From: Anammoximicrobium sp032229885
Lineage (GTDB): Bacteria > Planctomycetota > Planctomycetia > Pirellulales > Pirellulaceae
Assembly (NCBI GenBank): GCA_032229885.1
Contig: JAVYAJ010000416.1
Span: forward strand, 1-22,575
Direction of reading: 5' to 3'
Length of the DNA: 22,575 nucleotides
Part shown: positions 7,931 to 14,454 of the stretch, piece after piece
Layout: each line of letters opens with the position of its first letter
Numbering within the stretch: position 1 is the first letter of the stretch
Notes under the pieces: model-generated
Database searches by the model: none
What the model saw: the letters and a program-made list of their open reading frames with translations, nothing else
Told to the model about the DNA's origin: nothing
Translations under genes and position numbers: made by a program

Positions 7931-8344
7931 CGGCTCCCCCCCTGGGAACATCGTTGCAAGGGCAAGAATTCGGAGATCGGGCCGGCGCGCAACTCGACCG
8001 CGGCACTCACCGAGCTTCGGATTCGCCCGTGCTATCACGCCGTACGCGGCGGGCGGGCCGCAAGACGTCCAGAAAACGCCCTGCGCCAGCGGCCGCGTCG
8101 AACAGCCGCAGCAAACCGCCGCGGTAAACAGACTTCCGCGGATGGGATCCAGCAGTTTCTTCACTGGCTCGCACCCGCAGACTTGTTTATCGGTTGCGCA
8201 ACGCTGCGACTTTGGAAAACCTTTTCGCGCACGGCGACCTTGACGTTTATGCCGTTTTTGCCGAAAGAAGCTCATCTCCGGACGGCAGAAAATCCGATTT
8301 CTTCTGGATGTTCCTCGCAGGCTCCAATCGAGAGGGAAGTGTCT

Positions 8345-9682
8345 GTGTCAAAGCATGATGAACGGAATGCGTTTCTGGCCATTCTGGCCCATCTCGGCTG
8401 GCCGGTGTTGCTCGGCGCGGCGTCGTGCAGCGTATTCTATGTGCTGATCTTCCGCGGGCCGCTGAACCTGCCGGCGATGCATCGCTATTTTGCCGGCCAT
8501 CCCGTCTTGTTCATCGAAACCGGCATGTTCTTCGTCGGGCTGTCCGCGCTCGGTTTGAAGGCGTTCGAGGTTCTCGGCCAGTTCTGGGGCCTGCGAGCGG
8601 TTCGGCTTGACGATCCCCCCGCGGCCGGCCAGCGAGCCGAAGACGCCGGGCGTCTGATGGCGCAGCTCGACCAGTTGTCCAGCCTGGCCCGTCAGTCCTA
8701 CCTGGGGCGCCGTCTGCGGGACATCTTGCTCGCCATTCAGCGCAAGGGCTCGGCTGACGGGTTGGACGACGATTTGAAATACCTGGCCGACCTGGATTCC
8801 GCCAAGCAGCAGGACAGCTACGGGCTGGTTCGGATCGTGATTTGGGCGACGCCGATGCTGGGCTTTCTCGGCACGGTCATCGGCATCACGCAAGCGCTCG
8901 GCGATTTGGATCCGCGCCAGTTGGCGACGGATATTCAACAAGCCATGCAGGGGCTGTTGGCCGGGTTGTATGTCGCCTTCGACACGACCGCGCTGGCCTT
9001 GTCCCTGTCCATGGTCTTGATGTTCATCCAGTTTCTGCTCGACCGCATCGAAAACCAGGCCCTGTCACTGACCGACACCCGCGCCAACGAGATGCTCGTG
9101 GGTCGCTTTCAGGCGGTCGGCGCCAGCCGCGATCCCTATCTCGCGTCCATCGAACGGATGAGCGCCCGCCTGATGCAGACGGCCGAGGATCTGGTGCATC
9201 GACAGGCCTCGGTGTGGGAACAGACGATCCAGGCGGCGCACGATCGCTGGTCTCAGCTCGTCCACACGGCCGGCGGCACGGTCCAGTCGGCCGTGCAGGG
9301 CGCGCTGGAAAGTTCGCTGCAACGCCACGCGACCGAGCTGGCCCAAGTCGAACGCGACGCGAGCGAACGCGCGGCGCGGCGCTGGGAGCAACTGCAGACG
9401 GCCCTGTCCGACAACGCGCGGGTCATGCGGTCGCAGCAAGAGGAGATGGCGAAACAGGCCGAGCTGCTGACCCAGGTCGTCAAGGCCACGGGCGACGTCG
9501 TGGGGCTGGAAAAGGCGCTGAACGACAACCTCCGCGAACTGTCCGGAGCCAGAAACTTCGAAGACACGGTGATGAGCCTGTCCGCCGCGATCCATCTGCT
9601 CAATGCGCGGCTGGGCAAGTCGCCGGATGACGCCCCGCAGGTCGCGCTCAAGAAGATCTCGCCCAAAGGCCGCGCCGCATGA
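8345..9682 (+). CDS. MotA/TolQ/ExbB-like proton channel protein with a long C-terminal coiled-coil tail
   Basis: The 445-residue protein has four predicted membrane segments at about 9-35, 53-78, 161-185 and 203-233. The last two carry the family signatures: ATPMLGFLGTVIGITQAL (third helix, compare GLLGTVIG in ExbB/TolQ) and GLYVAFDTTALALSLSM (fourth helix). In ExbB, TolQ and MotA these helices form the pentamer that surrounds the ExbD/TolR/MotB dimer and conducts ions. Residues 235-445 form a charged helical tail with little hydrophobicity, predicted cytoplasmic. The GTG at 8345 is chosen because AGAGGG lies 8 bases upstream and the sequence becomes protein-like there; ATG 8249 or GTG 8339 are alternatives. 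The stop overlaps the next start by 4 bases (ATGA), implying translational coupling. The substrate process is unknown; no TolA, TonB, flagellar or OmpA-domain gene is adjacent. Confidence 0.85.
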   Translation: MSKHDERNAFLAILAHLGWPVLLGAASCSVFYVLIFRGPLNLPAMHRYFAGHPVLFIETGMFFVGLSALGLKAFEVLGQFWGLRAVRLDDPPAAGQRAEDAGRLMAQLDQLSSLARQSYLGRRLRDILLAIQRKGSADGLDDDLKYLADLDSAKQQDSYGLVRIVIWATPMLGFLGTVIGITQALGDLDPRQLATDIQQAMQGLLAGLYVAFDTTALALSLSMVLMFIQFLLDRIENQALSLTDTRANEMLVGRFQAVGASRDPYLASIERMSARLMQTAEDLVHRQASVWEQTIQAAHDRWSQLVHTAGGTVQSAVQGALESSLQRHATELAQVERDASERAARRWEQLQTALSDNARVMRSQQEEMAKQAELLTQVVKATGDVVGLEKALNDNLRELSGARNFEDTVMSLSAAIHLLNARLGKSPDDAPQVALKKISPKGRAA

Positions 9683-11337
9683 GACGTGTTGCGTTTCGCA
9701 AACCTCAGACGAGCATGTCGCTGTTCCCCTTTCTGGCCGTGCTGATCTGCACGATGGGGGCGCTGATCGCGCTGTTGATCCTGGTCGTGCACCAGGCCCG
9801 TGCCCAGGCCAGCTCGGTGCTCGATCAGCGGCGCCAGGCGGACGCATCGGCGCAGGCGGGCGGGCATGACCCGGCGCAGGAGGTCGAGGATCTGCAATGG
9901 CAGCGAGACATCCTCGAACAGCAGCGGAGGAAATTGTCGCAAACGTTGGGCGATGGACGGCGCGAACTGGCGCATCTCGAAGAACACGTCCGCCGGCTCG
10001 AATCGCAGTGGAAGCGTCTGGCGGCCGAGGCCGCGGAGACCAAGCGTTCGCAGCAGGGCGACCTGCAGCAGGCGTCGACGGCCCGCGACGAGCTCGCCGC
10101 GTTGCAGGCCGAGATCGCCCGCCAACGGCAGCAGCTCGACCGCTTGCGGGAACAGCACGTCCAGCGCGCCCGTTCGTTCGCCATCGTGCCGTATCAAGGC
10201 GGCCATGGGACGCGTCGGCGTCCGATCTATATCGAATGTCGCGAGTCGGGGATCGTCATCCAACCCGAAGGCATCGCGTTCAGCCCGCAGGATTTCACCG
10301 GTCCGCTGGGTCCGGGCAACCCGCTCGACGCCGCCTTGCGGGCGATCCGCGAACATTGGCGACGGCTCGAAGGCGACGCCGGGCAGGGCGAACCTTATCC
10401 GTTGCTGGTCGTGCGGCCGGACGGGGCGGTTGCGTACAGCATGGCGCGAGCCGCCATGTCGGGGTGGGAAGACGAGTTCGGCTATGAATTGGTCGAGGCC
10501 GACATCGAACTGACCTACCCGCCGGGCGACCCCAGCTTGAAGCAGCTCTTGCAGGGCGCGATCCGAACCGCGCGAGACCGTCAAGCGGTCCTGGCGGCGG
10601 CCATGCCCAGCCGCTTTGATGCGCCGTCACCCGCGACGTTCGCCGCCACGGCCGACGAAGCGTGGGGCAGCATGACCGGAGATTCGCCCGCGGGCGCGGC
10701 GCGCGGAGCGTCGGCGTTCGGCTCGGGCGACGGCCGCGACGCGGCGACGGGCTATGGCGGCGGAGGTCGATCTCGCAGCACGGCCGACGGCGCACGTGAC
10801 GGCGACAGCTCGATCGCCCGCGCCGCGCCACGGGCAACAGGCCTCGCCAAGACGCCGAGCGCGGGCGTCCAGCCTTCGGCGAGCGCTTCGGCCACCGCCG
10901 GCGCCCCCACCGCCACGGCTGGAGGCCAGACAGCGCCGTCCGGCTCTCCCGGCGCGGCGCCCGGCGCACCGGGCGCGGCGCCCCGCGCCCTGGCGGCGAC
11001 CAAGGGCGCCGACTGGGCGCTGCCCAAGGACACGGGATCGGCGACCGGGATCACGCGGCCGATCACCGTGCTGTGTCACCCGGACCGTCTGGTGATCATG
11101 CCTGATCGACGAGATACTCACGATCCCCAGGTTATCCACCTGGACGGCGCCACGCGCGACGCCATGGAACCGTTTGTGTCGGCGATTTGGGCCCACATGG
11201 AACGGTGGGGGATGGCTGTCGCCGGCGGCTATTGGAAACCGACGCTCAAAATAACCGTGTACCCCGGCGCCGAAACCCGCTTCTGGGAACTGCAGGCCCT
11301 GATGGCCGGCAGCGGGATCGATGTGGAGCGGCGATAG
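9679..11337 (+). CDS. Single-span coiled-coil envelope protein, ExbD-like helix without the proton-carrying aspartate
   Basis: The 552-residue protein has one N-terminal membrane helix (about 14-38, FPFLAVLICTMGALIALLIL), a coiled coil (about 64-165), a globular part (about 183-275), an Ala/Gly/Pro/Ser linker (about 320-445) and a C-terminal globular part (about 462-549). The topology and gene position match an ExbD/TolR/MotB partner of the preceding channel, with the bulk in the periplasm. The helix aligns with ExbD, but the position of the essential Asp is A20 (FLAV instead of F(I/L)DV). The two globular parts share a layout: IYIECRESGIVIQP against ITVLCHPDRLVIMP, an Ala/Trp-rich helix, then LLVVRPDG against LKITVYPG. 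I infer a duplicated domain. It overlaps the upstream gene by 4 bases and ends one base before the next start. The function is not known. Confidence 0.75.
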   Translation: MRRVAFRKPQTSMSLFPFLAVLICTMGALIALLILVVHQARAQASSVLDQRRQADASAQAGGHDPAQEVEDLQWQRDILEQQRRKLSQTLGDGRRELAHLEEHVRRLESQWKRLAAEAAETKRSQQGDLQQASTARDELAALQAEIARQRQQLDRLREQHVQRARSFAIVPYQGGHGTRRRPIYIECRESGIVIQPEGIAFSPQDFTGPLGPGNPLDAALRAIREHWRRLEGDAGQGEPYPLLVVRPDGAVAYSMARAAMSGWEDEFGYELVEADIELTYPPGDPSLKQLLQGAIRTARDRQAVLAAAMPSRFDAPSPATFAATADEAWGSMTGDSPAGAARGASAFGSGDGRDAATGYGGGGRSRSTADGARDGDSSIARAAPRATGLAKTPSAGVQPSASASATAGAPTATAGGQTAPSGSPGAAPGAPGAAPRALAATKGADWALPKDTGSATGITRPITVLCHPDRLVIMPDRRDTHDPQVIHLDGATRDAMEPFVSAIWAHMERWGMAVAGGYWKPTLKITVYPGAETRFWELQALMAGSGIDVERR

Positions 11338-11338
11338 A

Positions 11339-12352
11339 ATGCGCGCGAAGAACAAACAATTCGACAACGCCCCGGGCCAGGATTCATTCCTGGATGTCGT
11401 GGCCAACCTGGTCGGCATCCTGATCATCCTGATCATGGTGATCGGCGCGCAGACGACCGACGCCATCGTCGATGCCCAGCCGGACATCGTTGAACCGACG
11501 CAAACCCGAGCGGACATCGACGCGGCGCGGGCGGCGGCAAGCGCCGTCGAAACCGATATCCACGACATCGACCGCAAGGTCAAACGCCAGCAATTGGAGG
11601 TCGCGTACCGCCGCAGCGAACGCGACAAAATGCTGCAGGTCGTGATGGTCGCCGAACGGCAGTTGGAGCAGGCGCGAGCGGGCTTGAACGAGCAACAGCA
11701 GCAACATCTCCAGGCGACGCGCGAGCTGCTGGCGGCGCGGACCGAACTCGAAGATCTGACCAACCGCCGGGCGGCGTTGGAGAACGAACGGCCCGCGCAG
11801 AACGTGATCGAGCATCTCCCCACACCGCTGGCCCAGACGGTGTTCGGCACGGAAGTGCATTTTCGTCTGCTCCGTGGTCGGCTGACCTACATTCCGTGGG
11901 ACGCGTTGGTGGCCCAACTGAAAGACGATGCGCCGAAACAGGTCTACAAGCTGAAGAACGCCGCCCAGGTCACCGAAACGCTCGGTCCGATCGGCGGCTT
12001 TCGCTTGACGTATACGCTCCGTCGCGTGCAGCAAATTGTCGGGACGTCGGGAGGCACGGCCGTCCAACAGCGGGTCGAGCTGGATCGCTTTACGCTGCAC
12101 GATGTCCGCGACGACCTCGGCGAACCGCTGGCCCAGGCGCTGGCGGACCATTCGCAACTGCGCGACGCGCTGCGCGGGGCGGATCCCAATCACACGACCG
12201 TGACCGTGTGGGTTTATCCGGACAGCTTTGCTCAATTCCGCGAGCTCAAGACCGAGCTGTTCAAACATGGCTTCCTGACGGCCGGTCGCCCGCTGCCCGA
12301 AGGGCATCCCATCGGCGGTTCGCCCAGCGGCTCGCGAAGCGCTTCTCAATAG
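11339..12352 (+). CDS. ExbD-like single-span coiled-coil protein with conserved aspartate
   Basis: The 337-residue protein has a short N-terminus, a membrane helix (about 17-38), a coiled coil (about 55-150) and a C-terminal globular region (about 165-320). Its helix begins SFLDVVANLVGILIIL, closely matching the ExbD motif FIDVMLVLLIIF; D19 matches the aspartate that carries protons in ExbD/TolR. The end of the globular region (VTVWVYPDSFAQFRELKTELFKHGF, about 288-312) resembles the closing strand-helix element of the upstream partner. The ATG at 11339 is preferred over 11321 because GGAG at 11326-11329 lies about 9 bases before it; it follows the previous stop by one base. I infer that this subunit supplies the ion-binding residue to the channel encoded at 8345. 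No peptidoglycan-binding OmpA motif is visible. Confidence 0.77.
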   Translation: MRAKNKQFDNAPGQDSFLDVVANLVGILIILIMVIGAQTTDAIVDAQPDIVEPTQTRADIDAARAAASAVETDIHDIDRKVKRQQLEVAYRRSERDKMLQVVMVAERQLEQARAGLNEQQQQHLQATRELLAARTELEDLTNRRAALENERPAQNVIEHLPTPLAQTVFGTEVHFRLLRGRLTYIPWDALVAQLKDDAPKQVYKLKNAAQVTETLGPIGGFRLTYTLRRVQQIVGTSGGTAVQQRVELDRFTLHDVRDDLGEPLAQALADHSQLRDALRGADPNHTTVTVWVYPDSFAQFRELKTELFKHGFLTAGRPLPEGHPIGGSPSGSRSASQ

Positions 12353-12384
12353 CCGCGCGCGCGCCCGTCAGCCAATAGCCGCGC
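12347..12384 (+). repeat. 12-base direct repeat spanning the end of the ExbD-like gene
   Basis: CAATAGCCGCGC occurs at 12347-12358 and 12373-12384, 26 bases apart start to start. The first copy contains the TAG stop of the upstream gene. This could be a replication-slippage or small duplication footprint. Confidence 0.55.
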
Positions 12385-12790
12385 TGCTCGAGCCGGCGGA
12401 TCCTCGGACCGATCCCGATCGTGACGGCCGCGCCGGCTGTGCGAAATGACGCGAGTTCCGCGTTGGTAGGACCGCGGCTGCTTTGCTTGGGCTTTCGCCC
12501 AGCCGAGTGACGATAACAGCAGCCGGGGTGTTGGATAGGATAATTGGGCGAACTGCGCGACTGGCGACGCGACCCGGGGCGGCGATGCGCGCGTCGGAGA
12601 TGCCGGCAAGACACGGCCAGCTCCGCGAGGCGTTCTGACCACCCTTGATAGCATACGACGGCGGCGAAGCGCACACGAGCGAACAGACCGTCGCGTCCGC
12701 GATGCTTCGCCCTGGCGATCGCCCGCTGGCGATTGAATCAGATCTAGCCGCGCAGCCAGACGCGGTCAGGCTCGAACCTGCGAGGTGGGA
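12353..12790. other. Intergenic region after the motor operon
   Basis: No gene is supported in these 438 bases; open minus-strand frames here have arginine/serine-rich, shadow-like translations. A 12-base word CAATAGCCGCGC occurs at 12347-12358 (covering the upstream stop) and again at 12373-12384. A weak 5-base stem with a TTTC loop (12488-12501) is the only other structure. No strong terminator was found. Confidence 0.5.
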
Positions 12791-13126
12791 ATGGCCAAAC
12801 AAACGTATCGTGTCGTAACTCGCGCCAGCGATGGCTCGTTGCGGATCCGCGACTTTGATTCGGAGGAACCGCTGCTGCGGATGCACCTCAAGGTCGGCAT
12901 CGACGATTGCAGCACCGACCTGACGCTGCGGGGCAAACCGGTGTTTCGCGGCTTGATCGGCCCGTTTCCGGACGGCAAGGGCGTCGCCCGGTACGAGTCG
13001 CCTGATGTCTTCGAGACGCTGACCCGCGAGTGGAGTCGAGCGCAGTCCAAGCGTCGTCGCCGCCGTACGGCCGCGCAGATTGCCGCGGACGCGGCCGCGG
13101 CCGGACGCGGCATTCCCGCCCAGTGA
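12791..13126 (+). CDS. Small conserved-looking protein of unknown function with a basic C-terminal tail
   Basis: The 111-residue product begins MAKQTYRVVTRASDGSLRIRDFD and reads as a compact alpha/beta protein, with alternating strands to about residue 80 (LRMHLKVGIDDCSTDLTLRGKPVFRGLIG). A strongly basic segment follows (SKRRRRRTAAQIAADAAAAG, about 88-107). Codon choice is GC-rich at third positions, as in the neighbours, which supports a real gene. GAGG at 12782-12785 precedes the ATG by 5 bases; a GTG at 12785 would add two residues. I do not recognise the family. The basic tail could bind nucleic acid or acidic polymer, but that is only a guess. It is a single gene, 438 bases after the motor operon and convergent with the DUF1571 gene. 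Confidence 0.65.
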   Translation: MAKQTYRVVTRASDGSLRIRDFDSEEPLLRMHLKVGIDDCSTDLTLRGKPVFRGLIGPFPDGKGVARYESPDVFETLTREWSRAQSKRRRRRTAAQIAADAAAAGRGIPAQ

Positions 13127-13167
13127 GCCGGTCAGACAAGCTTGCGCCGGCTCGAGACGGCGCATTC

Positions 13168-13191
13168 GCGGGCGGACTTCGGTCCGCCCGC
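13168..13191. terminator. UUCG-tetraloop hairpin between convergent genes
   Basis: A perfect 10-bp stem, GCGGGCGGAC (13168-13177) with GTCCGCCCGC (13182-13191), is closed by a TTCG tetraloop. It lies 42 bases after the small plus-strand gene and about 93 bases after the convergent DUF1571 gene. There is no T tract on either side, so its use as a terminator is inferred from stability and position. Confidence 0.6.
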
Positions 13192-13283
13192 ACAGCGCAG
13201 AATCGGACATCGGTCGCGTCGGCCTGACCCGAGCGCCATGCTGCGCGTCTGGGCGATTCGAAGCGTCTGACGCGATTGCGACG

Positions 13284-14111
13284 TCAAGGCGTGTAGCTCT
13301 TGAGAAAATGGTAGCCGTCGTTGCGGTGGTCGAAATCCCAATCGCTCAGACCGACGTTCAGCTTGACGTCCGTGTAGGTGTATTCTTCAAGCAAGACCGG
13401 CGGCCCTCCTTCCTTGTCCGGCCAATCGTAAGCCGAGTAATGGATGGGCAAGACCAGCTCGTCGTCGATCAGGATCCGTGCGGTCTTGTATTCTAGCGGC
13501 GGGCGCCGCGCGGTATGGGTCACCTGGATCACCGTGCAGGGACGCCCGTTCACCTTGGCGCCGCGAACCAGTCTCGTCTGACACATCTCATCGTTTAATT
13601 CTTGCTCGCCGTTTTCGATCAAGCGGCGCGTCAAGTTCAGTACGCCGATCTCGCTGATCGGATATCGCGTGTGTTGCATGGCCGCCGGGCTGTCGGGCAT
13701 CAACGACGTCGTGATGTGCGCGAATCGCGTGCCCCCATTGCGCACGATGATTCGCCCTTCGTTGCGGCCCTCGACAAAAATCACCTCGCGTCCCCTGACC
13801 CGCTCGGGACTCAGAAATCGGACGTAGACGCTGAATGGTTGCAGCACGCGATCACCGTCCTTCTGCTCATGGCGGATCTTGACGAACATCGTTTCGTAGT
13901 CGATCAGCCGCCCATCCACGCGCTCCCGCCGTGTCAGTGTACAGGTATAGTCGTGAATGCTCTCCTGCATCCGTTTTTGGCCGTCATAAGCGATCTGCAA
14001 CGCCGTGCGCAGCGGATCGTCGACCGAAGTCAAGTCGATGGCTCGCAGCGACGGAGCAAATGCCAGCCCTGCGTAAATCCAACAGCACGACAAGAGTAGA
14101 GGGCGGATCAT
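13284..14111 (-). CDS. DUF1571 domain-containing exported protein
   Basis: The 275-residue product has a signal peptide (MIRPLLLSCCWIYAGLAFAPSLRA, likely cut near residue 24). The mature part then matches the DUF1571 family: QESIHDYTCTLTRRERVDG, ETMFVKIRHEQ, PFSVYVRFLSPERVRGREVIFVEG, MPDSPAAMQHTRYPISEIGVLNL, and a closing EYTYTDVKLNVGLSDWDFD. The fold is expected to resemble outer-membrane lipoprotein carrier-like half-barrels (LolA/LppX type), so a role in handling lipid or envelope material is plausible but unproven. The frame is open to 14279, but the added N-terminus is unlike a protein and would bury the signal peptide, so the ATG at 14111 is chosen. The gene is divergent from groEL and convergent with the small gene at 12791. 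A possible -10 box lies about 105 bases upstream. Confidence 0.85.
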   Translation of the reverse strand: MIRPLLLSCCWIYAGLAFAPSLRAIDLTSVDDPLRTALQIAYDGQKRMQESIHDYTCTLTRRERVDGRLIDYETMFVKIRHEQKDGDRVLQPFSVYVRFLSPERVRGREVIFVEGRNEGRIIVRNGGTRFAHITTSLMPDSPAAMQHTRYPISEIGVLNLTRRLIENGEQELNDEMCQTRLVRGAKVNGRPCTVIQVTHTARRPPLEYKTARILIDDELVLPIHYSAYDWPDKEGGPPVLLEEYTYTDVKLNVGLSDWDFDHRNDGYHFLKSYTP

Positions 14112-14215
14112 GTATCTGCCAACCGAAAGTTTCTGTGCCTGACTGTGCGTCGGACAACCGGGACGAGCACAACAGATCGCGGCCTGGCGCGGCCGCGCTG
14201 GCGACGGCTGACGAA

Positions 14216-14221
14216 AGTATA
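14216..14221 (-). promoter_or_regulatory. Possible -10 box for the DUF1571 gene
   Basis: The minus strand reads TATACT here (5 of 6 to the sigma-70 -10 consensus), about 105 bases upstream of the ATG at 14111. No convincing -35 box is found at 16-18 bases, so support is weak. Confidence 0.25.
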
Positions 14222-14340
14222 GCTGACAAATAGGATACCGATGTGTTGGGCGGGTGGCCAGGTGATTTTTTGGCCTCATAGCACGACTTCATCAGGAATA
14301 GCTCGATAACTCCGCTTCGCGGAGCGCAAATGCTCTCCAT

Positions 14341-14357
14341 TTGGCATATCGCTTGCA
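14341..14357 (+). promoter_or_regulatory. Sigma-54-type (-24/-12) promoter upstream of groEL
   Basis: TTGGCATATCGCTTGCA matches the RpoN consensus YTGGCACGRNNNTTGCW at all of YTGGCA and TTGCW, with the obligatory GG-N10-GC spacing. The three mismatches lie in the less strict middle. It would place a transcript start near 14368, leaving a leader of about 87 bases before the groEL ATG. Confidence 0.6.
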
Positions 14358-14408
14358 CCTTGATGTTCTGGAAATTTCGTTGTGCCATTTTGGCAGACAC
14401 GTGTTGGG

Positions 14409-14430
14409 CGGGCGCGGCGTGGCGCGCCCG
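14409..14430 (+). promoter_or_regulatory. Strong hairpin in the groEL leader
   Basis: The arms CGGGCGCG (14409-14416) and CGCGCCCG (14423-14430) pair perfectly around a 6-base loop. It ends 10 bases before the Shine-Dalgarno GGAGAG (14441-14446). It could affect leader stability or ribosome access, but it is too GC-rich to act as a simple RNA thermometer. Confidence 0.45.
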
Positions 14431-14454
14431 AGTAGAAATTGGAGAGATTAGACC

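Larger units (their letters stand above)
7755..8344. other. Long intergenic region between oleC and the motor operon
   Basis: These 590 bases hold a terminator-like hairpin (7894-7930) and a degenerate CCACGGAG-type repeat (7767-7800). A plus-strand frame is open from 8183 into the next gene, but its translation before residue SKHDERN has no family look. A TTGACG near 8240 might be a -35 element, but no good -10 box follows at the right distance. I see no RNA gene. Confidence 0.5.
14112..14454. other. Divergent regulatory region between the DUF1571 gene and groEL
   Basis: This 343-base spacer is less GC-rich than its flanks. It holds the sigma-54-type promoter (14341-14357), a hairpin at 14310-14324 (CTCCGC, TTC, GCGGAG), a short TGCCA/TGGCA inverted repeat at 14383-14395, a strong hairpin at 14409-14430, and a 12-base direct repeat GTGTTGGGCGGG at 14243-14254 and 14401-14412. 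No CIRCE element (TTAGCACTC-N9-GAGTGCTAA) is present and no gene is seen. Confidence 0.65.

Noticed and set aside
8345..12352. Zorya anti-phage system (ZorA/ZorB-like proteins)
   Set aside because: The channel protein with a long tail recalls ZorA, but neither partner shows an OmpA peptidoglycan-binding domain and no ZorC, ZorD or ZorE-type gene is adjacent.
12488..12501. TGGGC-TTTC-GCCCA hairpin as terminator of the motor operon
   Set aside because: The stem is only 5 bp, lies about 135 bases after the stop and has no T tract.
14112..14454. CIRCE (HrcA operator) upstream of groEL
   Set aside because: No TTAGCACTC-N9-GAGTGCTAA or near match is present; the sigma-54-type motif is the stronger signal.
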